DNA from: LMUY01 sp964242925 | Lineage (GTDB): Bacteria > Pseudomonadota > Alphaproteobacteria > Acetobacterales > Acetobacteraceae | Direction: 5' to 3' | NCBI GenBank assembly: GCA_964242925.1 | Contig: CAXTBW010000033.1 | Span: 1 to 39,599 of the forward strand | Length of the DNA: 39,599 bases | Part shown: one piece after another, positions 31,172 to 38,177 of the stretch | How the letters are laid out: each line of letters begins with the position of its first letter | Numbering within the stretch: the stretch's first letter is position 1 | The notes under the pieces: generated by a model | The model's input: the letters and a program-made list of their open reading frames with translations, nothing else | Told to the model about the DNA's origin: nothing | Database searches by the model: none | Program-made: the position numbers and the translations under genes

Positions 31172-32749
31172 TCAGTTGGTGACCTGGCCGGTGGGCAGGG
31201 TCTGGCGGTTGACCTGGACGGTCTGGCCCCCCTCCATGTTGACGATGAACTTCTCGTTGATCGCCTGGTACTGGATCTGCGCGTCCGACTGGACGTAGCC
31301 GAGATTGGTGCGGCTGTTGGGGTTGTTGGAGCTGTCGCAGATGACGCTGTAGGGAACGCTGCCGTCGGTGCTGCCCAGGATTCCCTGCGAGAGCAGGTTC
31401 TGCAAATAGGAGAGCTGGGTCGAGCGGATCTGGCGGAACAGGGAGGCGTTGATGACGCGGCCCACGAACAGACCCATCCCAGCGGCCAGGGTGCTGGCGA
31501 TGTAGTTGGTCAGGCGGGTGTAGTTGTCGCCGTTGGTGGCCGCATTGGAGGAGCTGTTGTGGCCGCCGCGCACGCCCCAGTAGTTGCCCCCGGGCTGCGG
31601 ATTGGAGACGACGTCGATGCCGGCGCCGAGCAACTGCGCCAGTTCGGCGCTGCTGTAGCTGGTGCTGGCGCCGGAGCCGGGGCTGCCGGACTTTTGGGTG
31701 CCGATGACGCCGTAGAGCGGCTTGTTGAGGCTGGATTGCTCGGGCGACAAGTTGGAAAGACGGCCGGCGGTGAACCCTTGCGGTGAGACCAGGCGGATTT
31801 GCGCGTTGGTCTGGTCGTTCCAATAGATCCAATCGCCGAACATCAGCTTGACGGCGTACGTGTCGAGGCCGGCGGTCTGCTTCGTTGTCACGGCGTTGGC
31901 GATGGTGTCGGCGGAGGGGCCGGTCGCGATGACGTAGAGGCCTTCGGACAAAGCGAACGCGGCTTGCACGGTGTACTGCGTCGGGTCGTCGGCGTCGGCG
32001 AGCAACGCCAGGCTGCAGCCCTGGCCGCGCAGGGCGTAGATGCCGCGGCGAGGCAGGGTGTCGTTGCCGACCAGCGTGGCGGCGGTGACGGCGGCGGCGC
32101 CGTCGGTCCCGCCAAGCAGGGTCTGATTGATGAGCGGCTGCGGCGCGGTGGTGGTCGCGGCGCCGAGGGTGGCCACGACGAGTTGGCTGGGGCCGCGCAG
32201 CGCCGACGCGCCGTTGTTCACGGCGGAAACCAGGTTGGTCCAGAAGGCGGTCGGGGTCGGCGCGGCGATGTTGTCGAACACCTCGGGCGTGATGCCCGGC
32301 GCCGTGAGCGTGAGGCGCCAGGCGCCGGTTTGCGAGCCAGCGGTCAGCAGCATGGCGATGGTGTTGCCGAGCGTGCCGGTGTAGCGGGCGGTCAGCTGCA
32401 TCGGGTAGGCGCCGGCTGTGTAAAACATCGCGTAAACGGCGGCGGTGTCGGTGCCGTCGGTGACGCGGACACAGCGGAAGTTGCCGGCGCCCTGCTGCAC
32501 GGCGCAGGCGATCTGGGTGCCCATGTCATACTTGCGCGCGGCGACGGCGCCAAAGTTCCGCGCATAGTCGGCCATGGTGGCGACGGTCACGGGCTGGTTG
32601 GCCGGCCCCCACGAAGCGGTGCCGACGACCCCCAGTAAGTTGGTGGGAACGCCATTGAGCACGAGGTTCTGCGGCGGGACGATCTGGACGTAAAGGTCCG
32701 GAACGACCAGGGCGGTCGTGTTGATCGAGCCCTGCTGGACGATCGGCAT
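31172..32749 (-). CDS. Contractile tail sheath protein
   Basis: A 525-residue protein with sheath-family features: N-terminal VVPDLYVQIVPPQNLVLNGV then PTNLLGVVGTASWGPANQPV, GGTDGAAAVTAATLVGNDTL, the ADADDPTQYTVQAAFALSEG region, GDWIYWNDQTNAQIRLVSPQ, PGGNYWGVRGGHNSSSNAAT and a C-terminal domain starting NYIASTLAAGMGLFVGRVIN, with RSTQLSYLQNLLSQGILGS. Subunits polymerise around the tube and contract on infection. It proves a myovirus-type tail. It is the first large tail gene after the connector group. Confidence 0.93.
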   Translation of the reverse strand: MPIVQQGSINTTALVVPDLYVQIVPPQNLVLNGVPTNLLGVVGTASWGPANQPVTVATMADYARNFGAVAARKYDMGTQIACAVQQGAGNFRCVRVTDGTDTAAVYAMFYTAGAYPMQLTARYTGTLGNTIAMLLTAGSQTGAWRLTLTAPGITPEVFDNIAAPTPTAFWTNLVSAVNNGASALRGPSQLVVATLGAATTTAPQPLINQTLLGGTDGAAAVTAATLVGNDTLPRRGIYALRGQGCSLALLADADDPTQYTVQAAFALSEGLYVIATGPSADTIANAVTTKQTAGLDTYAVKLMFGDWIYWNDQTNAQIRLVSPQGFTAGRLSNLSPEQSSLNKPLYGVIGTQKSGSPGSGASTSYSSAELAQLLGAGIDVVSNPQPGGNYWGVRGGHNSSSNAATNGDNYTRLTNYIASTLAAGMGLFVGRVINASLFRQIRSTQLSYLQNLLSQGILGSTDGSVPYSVICDSSNNPNSRTNLGYVQSDAQIQYQAINEKFIVNMEGGQTVQVNRQTLPTGQVTN

Positions 32750-32752
32750 GGT

Positions 32753-32920
32753 TCAGTGCGCTCCCTGTTCCGTGGCGGGTTGGCCGGACGCGGTCTGGAC
32801 GGCGACGACGTTGCCAGCATGGTCGGACTCGAGGGTGGCGTTGATGGTTCCGGGGTCGGTGATGTGGTCGCCGACAGCGTGCGGTCCGAAAGGGCGCACG
32901 ACGACGAGGGTGAATTCCAT
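32753..32920 (-). CDS. Small 55-residue phage protein
   Basis: A short ORF between connector and sheath: MEFTLVVVRPFGPHAVGDHI then TDPGTINATLESDHAGNVVA. It resembles small SH3-like or OB-like proteins often found before the sheath gene, but I do not recognise the family. The start ATG 32920 has a TGGAG site. It ends 3 bases before the sheath start and is part of the same operon. Confidence 0.7.
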   Translation of the reverse strand: MEFTLVVVRPFGPHAVGDHITDPGTINATLESDHAGNVVAVQTASGQPATEQGAH

Positions 32921-32937
32921 GGAAGCTCCATTCAGGC

Positions 32938-33747
32938 TTAGACGGTGAAAACGGACGCACCGATGCCCAGCACGCCGAAGAGCATCGATGGCTGGATGGC
33001 GACCTGCGTCGTTGGGAACTCGACGGCGTAGAGCAGGTCGCGGCGATAGAGGGCGGCGTCCTGGCGTTGGTCGAAGGTGGTGGTGGAGGCGTAGGTGAGG
33101 CGGGCGGGGGTTCCGTCGGCGAGGGTGAGGAACGGGGTTGCGGCGAATGCGGCGTCGAGCGCGGCGGCCGCGGCGTCGCGCAGATCCGGGGTGGGACACC
33201 AAGCGGTGATGCGGAAGCGCTGTCGCTGGCGGCGCAGTTCGAGCGCGGCGGAGGCGTCGGCGGCGGTGCGGGCGACAAGGCCGGGCGCGCCGGGCAGGGT
33301 GATCGCCGCGCCGGCGGCGGTGGCCGGGCGGGTGGGCGCGATGGCGGCGGCGAGGATTGCGGCGACCAGGTCGGGGGTGTCGCCGGCGACAGTGCGGTGG
33401 ACGTAGGACACGCCTTCGACCAGCACGCCGGCGAGTTGGCCAGGCGCGGCCGAGCCGGCAAAGGTGGCGGTTGCGCCGGCGACGGTGACGGTCAGGGTGG
33501 GAACGATCGGGTTGGGCAGCCAATCGGCAAGGTAGCGGGTGGTGACGGTGGTCGCCTCGGGAACCGGGAAGATCGTCACGTTAACCCGGCCGGCGGCGAG
33601 GTCCGCGTTCAGGGCGGCGGTATTTGGCCAGCCGCGGTAGATGCGGACGACAGCCGGGACGGCGGGGGCCGCTGTTTCGCCGTTCGGGTAGAGCGCGGCC
33701 GCGGCCAGTTGCGCAAGGGCGGTTTCGACGTCGGACTGGGCGGGCAT
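32938..33747 (-). CDS. Neck/tail-terminator-like protein
   Basis: A 269-residue protein. The N-terminal part (DVETALAQLAAAALYPNGE, then VVRIYRGWPNTAALNADLAA) suggests a tail-terminator or neck protein acting on the virion head-tail joint. The middle is a beta domain (LTVTVAGATATFAGSAAPGQ, LAGVLVEGVSYVHRTVAGDT) and the end FRITAWCPTPDLRDAAAAAL through RRDLLYAVEFPTTQ. Its ATG shares a base with the previous gene's TGA (TGATG). Functional naming is by location. Confidence 0.65.
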   Translation of the reverse strand: MPAQSDVETALAQLAAAALYPNGETAAPAVPAVVRIYRGWPNTAALNADLAAGRVNVTIFPVPEATTVTTRYLADWLPNPIVPTLTVTVAGATATFAGSAAPGQLAGVLVEGVSYVHRTVAGDTPDLVAAILAAAIAPTRPATAAGAAITLPGAPGLVARTAADASAALELRRQRQRFRITAWCPTPDLRDAAAAALDAAFAATPFLTLADGTPARLTYASTTTFDQRQDAALYRRDLLYAVEFPTTQVAIQPSMLFGVLGIGASVFTV

Positions 33748-34382
33748 CAGGGCGTCGCCTGCCGGGCGAGAATGCGCCAACCGAGCGCGGTGGCTTCGGC
33801 GGAGCCTACGACGTAGGCGACGCCGCGGTCGTCGGTGACAAGGTCGGCGCCGGTGATGGGCGCCGGGGTGTTCGGCAGCAGGATGGTCCAGGTGGGGGTG
33901 CTGGCGTCGCCGGGCAGGTCTCCGGGGGAGCCTGCGCCGGCGAACAGGATGGAGGCCGGCCAGCCGGCCAGGATTGATGTGGCGTTGGCGGCGGTGATGC
34001 CGCCATATGCGTTGACGCCCGCAGTGGCGGGGGCGGCGGCGCGTGCGATGGCGATGGTTCGCGTGGCGAGGACGCAGAGCGCGGGCATCAGGGCCTGCTG
34101 GGCGGCGATGAAATAGATGCCGGTGGGGCCGGCGAGGTAGTCGCCGGGCCGGGTGTAGGCCGTGTCGAAGATGCCGGACCAAGTGGCGTGGCCGTAGGCG
34201 ACGGGGCGGCGCAGGCCGAGGTCCTCGCTGGTGAAGGCGGCGTGCAGCCGGAGGAAGCGGGACTGGCTCGCCATCGGGTTGAACGGGTCCGTCGGGCGAA
34301 ATGCGTCGCACGGGGCGCCGACATGACGTGCGGCGGCGCCGAGGCCGCGACTGATGCGGTCCTGCAGGAGGCGTGCGTGCAT
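33747..34382 (-). CDS. Phage connector-region protein
   Basis: A 211-residue protein beginning MHARLLQDRISRGLGAAARH, then CDAFRPTDPFNPM, AYTRPGDYLAGPTGIYFIAA, QQALMPALCVLATRTIAIAR and a beta-rich C terminus (SILAGWPASILFAGAGSPGD). Conserved neighbours (connector 34388-34765 before it, terminator-like after) imply a head-tail joining role. No catalytic motif is visible. Start ATG 34382 lies 5 bases after the upstream stop. Confidence 0.65.
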   Translation of the reverse strand: MHARLLQDRISRGLGAAARHVGAPCDAFRPTDPFNPMASQSRFLRLHAAFTSEDLGLRRPVAYGHATWSGIFDTAYTRPGDYLAGPTGIYFIAAQQALMPALCVLATRTIAIARAAAPATAGVNAYGGITAANATSILAGWPASILFAGAGSPGDLPGDASTPTWTILLPNTPAPITGADLVTDDRGVAYVVGSAEATALGWRILARQATP

Positions 34383-34387
34383 AGCGC

Positions 34388-34765
34388 TCAGACGATCAGT
34401 GCGATGGTGGAGGAGTTGAGCAGCGCGGGGCCCGGCGGCAGGCCGAGGAACGCGCAGAGGCGCCGGCCCCAGTCGCGTTCGAGGCGCTGGCGGTCCGCCA
34501 TCTCTGTGGGGCTGCGGGTCCACACGGCGGCCGATGCCGTGTCCAGATTATCGGCGGCGGCGGGGATGGCGGCCTCGAAGCTCCGCAGCGTGGCGAGCTG
34601 TTGGCGCAGGACGGCCTCCTCGGAAGGGGAGAGGTTGTTCATGCGGTACTCGAGCGCGCCGTAGGCCTGGTAGAAGCGCCAGCCGGTGTTGCCGCTAGCG
34701 GATGCGCCATAGGCGGGGTAGCCGCAGAAGCGGCGGGTGTCGGTCTTTTCTGGGTCAGTGAGCAT
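34388..34765 (-). CDS. Head-tail connector-like protein
   Basis: A 125-residue protein directly after the capsid. Sequence: RRFCGYPAYGASASGNTGWR, FYQAYGALEYRMNNLSPSEE, AVLRQQLATLRSFEAAIPAA and DRQRLERDWGRRLCAFLGLP, mainly helical with Arg/Tyr content. Small proteins of this position usually close the portal vertex (gp6/gp15-type). The family is not recognised. A REP-like repeat separates it from the capsid gene. Confidence 0.65.
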   Translation of the reverse strand: MLTDPEKTDTRRFCGYPAYGASASGNTGWRFYQAYGALEYRMNNLSPSEEAVLRQQLATLRSFEAAIPAAADNLDTASAAVWTRSPTEMADRQRLERDWGRRLCAFLGLPPGPALLNSSTIALIV

Positions 34766-34795
34766 TGGGGGCGCCCCATTTGGTTGGTCTTGCGG

Positions 34796-34845
34796 CTCCC
34801 CTCGCTCCGGCCCTCCCCCGCAAACGGGAGAGGGAGAGGCTGGGG
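34796..34845. repeat. REP-like repeat, imperfect palindromic copy
   Basis: CTCCCCTCGCTCCGGCCCTC leads into CCCGCAAACGGGAGAGGGAG, forming an inverted repeat with one mismatch. It lies between the capsid stop and the connector start and belongs to the same C-rich family as the two identical 23-base copies. As RNA it could form a stem influencing termination or decay between capsid and tail messages. Confidence 0.65.
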
Positions 34846-34852
34846 AATAGGT

Positions 34853-36175
34853 CTAGCCTACGTGCTCGATCATGACGGCGCGTTTGTATGCGGCGTTGGT
34901 GGCGGTGGGGATGATGGTGGGATTGGTGGTGGTGTCGCTGGGGGCGCAGAAGCCGCCGATCCAATACCACGACTGGGCGATGATCTGCTGCAAGCGGTCG
35001 ATGGGCTCGCGGGTGACCATCGCAACGCCGTCGACCATGGCGACGATGCTGTCCTTGGGCGCCACGTCATCGGCGGCCATGCCGGCGAAGTCGCCCTCGA
35101 TGAGCGCGCCCTTGCCGCAAATGATGGGCCGGCGGACGAGCGCGCCGGCGATGGTGGGGTGGGCTTGCACGAAGGCCTCGGTGGTGGGGATGAACCGCAG
35201 ACCTAGGAAATCGTTTATCATGCCCATCTTGAAAACTTGGTTGGCCGAGGTGGCGCCCTGGAACAGGCGCTGGAAATCTTGGTCGGCGAAAAGCTGGCGT
35301 GCGCTGACGGGATCGAGGTAGCAGTTGAACACGCCGCCGACGTCGGGGACGGCGTTCATGCGCAGCTTGGCGACGGCGTCGAGCAGGTTGGCCATGCTGA
35401 GGGTGTCGGTGACGGACAGCCCGGCGGTGTTGGTGCGGGCGTTGGGGCGGATGATGACGGAGGCGTTGGCGGCCTGCACGGCGTTGCCGGTGGTGGCGTC
35501 GGCGATGGTGACGCTGCTGGCGAAGGTGAGCGCGCCGGAGATGCCGCCGGGCGCGGTGGAGACGTTGATGACGTCTGCGGCGGCCGAGACGAGAGTGTAG
35601 GCGTCGCCGCCGACGGTGACGGTGAGGCCGGAGGAAGCGGCGACAGGCGTTTGTATGCCGTTCACGAACACGGTCATGAAGCCGCGGATGTCGTCGACGG
35701 CAACTGCGGGGCCGGCGGAAACGAGGGTGGTGCGGACGCGGGTGTTGCCGCCAAAGTAGGGCGCGAAAAGGGCGTTGCGGGCGATCTCGTCGAGCGACCG
35801 GGCGGCCTGCTCGCCGTTCGTGGCGGCGTTGAGCAGGAATTGGCTGGCGATGCCCACGCGCGACGTGACTATGTTCAGGTCTGTGGTGGACGCGTAATGG
35901 TTGATCGTGATGGTGTACTGCTCGATGCCCCAGTTCGTAGGCGTCAAACCGTTGTCGAGGTTGGTGTTGGTGGCGGCGGCGAGCGGCGTGGTGACGGACG
36001 GCTTGAGGCCGGCGCGGGTCTTGGTGAGGGTTTCGCCGATGCCGACGGCGAACTCCTCGCGGTCTGCGATGGCGCGGTAGCCTAGGCGGGAGGTGAGCGC
36101 GTGTTCGAACTCGCGTTCCAGGAAGCCCTGCTGGATGGCGGGTTGGAGGGCGAGCGGGAAGTTCTGGATGCCCAT
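34853..36175 (-). CDS. Major capsid protein with inserted beta domain
   Basis: A 440-residue coat protein. It opens MGIQNFPLALQPAIQQGFLE, an HK97/P22-like N-terminal arm, with FEHALTSRLGYRAIADREEF. ITINHYASTTDLNIVTSRVG lies in the E-loop/P-domain area. Residues about 195-265 (SGLTVTVGGDAYTLVSAAAD, VINVSTAPGGISGALTFASS) look like an inserted barrel comparable with the P22 I-domain. Then come MANLLDAVAKLRMNAVPDVG, VFNCYLDPVSARQLFADQDF, and PTIAGALVRRPIICGKGALI with a C-terminal beta region. Start ATG 36175 has GAAGG upstream. Confidence 0.85.
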   Translation of the reverse strand: MGIQNFPLALQPAIQQGFLEREFEHALTSRLGYRAIADREEFAVGIGETLTKTRAGLKPSVTTPLAAATNTNLDNGLTPTNWGIEQYTITINHYASTTDLNIVTSRVGIASQFLLNAATNGEQAARSLDEIARNALFAPYFGGNTRVRTTLVSAGPAVAVDDIRGFMTVFVNGIQTPVAASSGLTVTVGGDAYTLVSAAADVINVSTAPGGISGALTFASSVTIADATTGNAVQAANASVIIRPNARTNTAGLSVTDTLSMANLLDAVAKLRMNAVPDVGGVFNCYLDPVSARQLFADQDFQRLFQGATSANQVFKMGMINDFLGLRFIPTTEAFVQAHPTIAGALVRRPIICGKGALIEGDFAGMAADDVAPKDSIVAMVDGVAMVTREPIDRLQQIIAQSWYWIGGFCAPSDTTTNPTIIPTATNAAYKRAVMIEHVG

Positions 36176-36203
36176 TTGGGTTCCTTCGAGGGGAGAAGTT
36201 TGA

Positions 36204-36602
36204 ATGGCGCAGCCGCGGATGAACGTTGCGCTCGGGGATGGCACGGTGCTTTTGACGCTGTTGCCGGGTAGTGGGGCCGAGGGCGCCGTGTCGCTGACGC
36301 CGGGTCAGTTGCTGGAGCTGATCACGGCGTTGGGGGCGGCACGGGCGCGGCTGGTGGCGACGTTGCCGGCGAACGCGCCGGAGCGTGGGCTGAATGCGGC
36401 GGGGGTGCAGGCGATCGTCGGCCCGGCATGGACCGTGCGGCCGGAGGCGATGACCGAGGGTTCGATGCTGGCGTTTGCGCACCCGGCGTTTGGCACGGTT
36501 GGGTTCGTGCTGCCGGCGGGGGAGGTCAAGCGGATGGTGAAGGCGCTGACGACGCACCTGGGGATGGTGCATTCGGGGGAGGTGGGGGAGGCGCGAAACT
36601 AG
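36204..36602 (+). CDS. Opposite-strand hypothetical protein beside the capsid gene
   Basis: A 132-residue protein, MAQPRMNVALGDGTVLLTLL, then SLTPGQLLELITALGAARAR, a loop, MTEGSMLAFAHPAFGTVGFV and LPAGEVKRMVKALTTHLGM. Composition and patterning look genuinely coding, and a GGGAGA site lies at the right distance. It is the only credible plus-strand gene in the prophage part, starting 28 bases from the capsid start, so its promoter must lie inside the capsid gene. That is typical of a moron expressed in the lysogen, but no function is recognised. Confidence 0.6.
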   Translation: MAQPRMNVALGDGTVLLTLLPGSGAEGAVSLTPGQLLELITALGAARARLVATLPANAPERGLNAAGVQAIVGPAWTVRPEAMTEGSMLAFAHPAFGTVGFVLPAGEVKRMVKALTTHLGMVHSGEVGEARN

Positions 36603-36622
36603 GGATTCGAGTTCGAACGGGG

Positions 36623-36855
36623 CTAAGCCGATCGGGCAAAATAGGCGCGTCCATTGGGGTCGAGGTCGGGAAACGCCCGGTGGATTGGCCAGAGTAATTC
36701 CACGTCTAGCATTTCGATGTTCATACCGAGCGACTTCTCGATCGCCTCGTAGTCTCCGGATCAGCTTTGCTCTGGGCGACCAGGATTGCTTGGGTCAGCG
36801 CTCGTTGGATCTGTTTCGCCTGGCGCACCATCGCTGAGGCATACTCGCGATTCAT
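36623..36855 (-). pseudogene. Small helical ORF broken by a frame change
   Basis: From ATG 36855 the frame reads MNREYASAMVRQAKQIQRAL, TQAILVAQSKADPE and then low-quality Arg/Ser to TGA 36721. In the -1 frame, protein-like sequence resumes at SGDYEAIEKSLGMNIEMLDV and continues ELLWPIHRAFPDLDPNGRAY to TAG 36623. Either one 77-residue gene lost its frame near 36755-36765, or two short ORFs overlap in ATGA at 36721-36724. No homologue is recognised. It lies between scaffold and capsid in the same orientation. Confidence 0.45.
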
Positions 36856-37005
36856 AAAGGGTGTTCGGCGGGATAGCGGCTGAGGGCAGATTTCGCTCCC
36901 GGCAGGATGGGGCGGAAGGTCGTGCACGGCTCAATCGGGTGTCTCGATTTCAAGGACGCCGGTCCCGTCAATCGAGACCTCGACGACGTTCACCTGAAGC
37001 AGCCA

Positions 37006-37290
37006 CTACATGAGCATTTTTGGGTCGGATCGGTCGCAACTCGCTTCCATGCGCGCGCCCTCGACGAAGGTTGCGAGCAGCGTCTCGTTCGGCGTCCACT
37101 TTACGGCGTCCGGGGTCTGCCCGTTCAGGTCATCGAGCACCTGGTTGATCTCGCTGGTGCGCGACGCAGCCGAGCCTGCGGTCACGCCGCCGGCGGCGAT
37201 GGTCCAGATTGCCGATTGGAACGAGAAGTTCCACTCCCCGCCGGATGCGGTCATCCTCATTGGGACGTCGACACCAGGTTCTGCCGCCAC
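37006..37290 (-). CDS. Small hypothetical protein in the scaffold-capsid gap
   Basis: The frame contains coherent sequence, ETNLELEVAAEPGVDVPMRM, TASGGEWNFSFQSAIWTIAA, ASRTSEINQVLDDLNGQTPD and FVEGARMEASCD, ending MLM at TAG 37006. GTG 37290 and ATG 37260 are possible starts; coding-like residues precede both, back to a TGA near 37350. After the stop the same frame continues VNVVEVSIDGTGVLEIETPD behind a GTG, perhaps a second tiny ORF. No family is recognised. Lower GC than the structural genes suggests acquired cargo. Confidence 0.35.
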   Translation of the reverse strand: MAAEPGVDVPMRMTASGGEWNFSFQSAIWTIAAGGVTAGSAASRTSEINQVLDDLNGQTPDAVKWTPNETLLATFVEGARMEASCDRSDPKMLM

Positions 37291-37724
37291 TTCCAGTTCC
37301 AGGTTAGTTTCGGGCGGGGCGTAAGCATGACTGGGCCGAACTCAAGCATGATCATGCTGCCCACGGTGCGTTTCGCCTCCCAGCATGGGAGGCAGATTAC
37401 GGGTGCAAATGCTTGCCGGACACGTTGGTCGACTGGAAGAACACGAGTTTTAGTCACCCAGGAAACATCTCTTTCCCGATCCGTGGCATATCGTGGACGC
37501 TGCAGTCCTGAACTTGTATTTCTCTGTGCAACAACTGCCTTTGTTTCTGATACCGATCGAGTGTCCTGCATACGTCATCCAACTGCTCGTTTTCACGCCC
37601 GTTATCTCCATGCGCGCCAATCGTCTGCGATCAGAGATCCCGACGAGTTGTCAGCGTCGCTCTGCCCCAAGAAGCCGGAACCAAAATACCCGTGGGCTTG
37701 CCGTCTCTGATCCTGCCAAGCCAA
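37291..37724. other. Low-GC, apparently non-coding segment
   Basis: About 430 bases with markedly lower GC (line 37501-37560 counts 26 of 60) than the roughly 70 % of the neighbours. Short ORFs occur on both strands (for example 37493-37753 plus, 37257-37571 minus), none with recognisable family sequence. It interrupts scaffold and capsid, which are normally adjacent. It looks like inserted DNA whose origin I cannot name. Confidence 0.45.
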
Positions 37725-38105
37725 TCATCGGCCCCGGATCAGTCGGTTTCTAGCGGCTTGCCACTCCTCGTAGCTCATCTCCTTCACTGTGCGGGATTTC
37801 GGCGGCTCGGGGGCAGGAGGCGAGCTTGGATTGCCGCTGCTAGTCTGCCGGAACAGCCATGGCTTGTCGCGCTTGAACGTTGCCAGGGCCGCGGTGGGAT
37901 CAGGAAGGTTGCCCTTGTCGTCGAGCTTGAGCGTGGAGGTGTCCATCATCTTGAGGCCGTCGACGTCGATGATGCCGGCGCGCAGGGCGTGAGCCTTCAG
38001 CTCGGACTGGAGCAGGCGATGGTGGGCGGCGTCGAGTTGCTTGCGAAGGGCTTCGGGTGTTTCGGCGGGCAGAGGGGCGGGGGCGTCGATCGGGGCGTCG
38101 GTCAT
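37725..38105 (-). CDS. Capsid scaffold-like protein
   Basis: A 126-residue protein after the portal gene. It has an acidic Pro/Ala start (MTDAPIDAPAPLPAETPEAL), a helix RKQLDAAHHRLLQSELKAHA, GIIDVDGLKMMDTSTLKLDD, FKRDKPWLFRQ and a disordered Pro-rich stretch before KEMSYEEWQAARNRLIRGR. Small charged helical proteins with the D-x-D-x-L-K...D-K-x-G pattern occur as scaffolds in SPP1/phi-type head modules. The basic C-terminal helix would contact the coat protein. Start has AAAGG. Confidence 0.7.
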   Translation of the reverse strand: MTDAPIDAPAPLPAETPEALRKQLDAAHHRLLQSELKAHALRAGIIDVDGLKMMDTSTLKLDDKGNLPDPTAALATFKRDKPWLFRQTSSGNPSSPPAPEPPKSRTVKEMSYEEWQAARNRLIRGR

Positions 38106-38154
38106 GCGGTCGCCTTTGGTTGGGGCGTTCTAGGGGGATGCGCGGTGCGGCCGA

Positions 38155-38177
38155 CCCTCACCCCGGCCCGCTCCCAG
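38155..38177. repeat. REP-like repeat, copy B, covering the portal stop
   Basis: The same 23-base C-rich sequence as at 30680-30702. The portal stop codon (TGA, 38158-38160) and its last codons (PGSGPG) lie inside it. GGGGGAAAGGGAG follows. The repeat thus supplies the C-terminal end of a structural protein, which points to insertion or 3'-end replacement. Confidence 0.75.

Noticed and set aside
36907..37710. 267-residue plus-strand ORF in the scaffold-capsid gap
   Set aside because: Cys/His/Arg-rich random-looking sequence with no family pattern; the minus-strand frames there are more protein-like.
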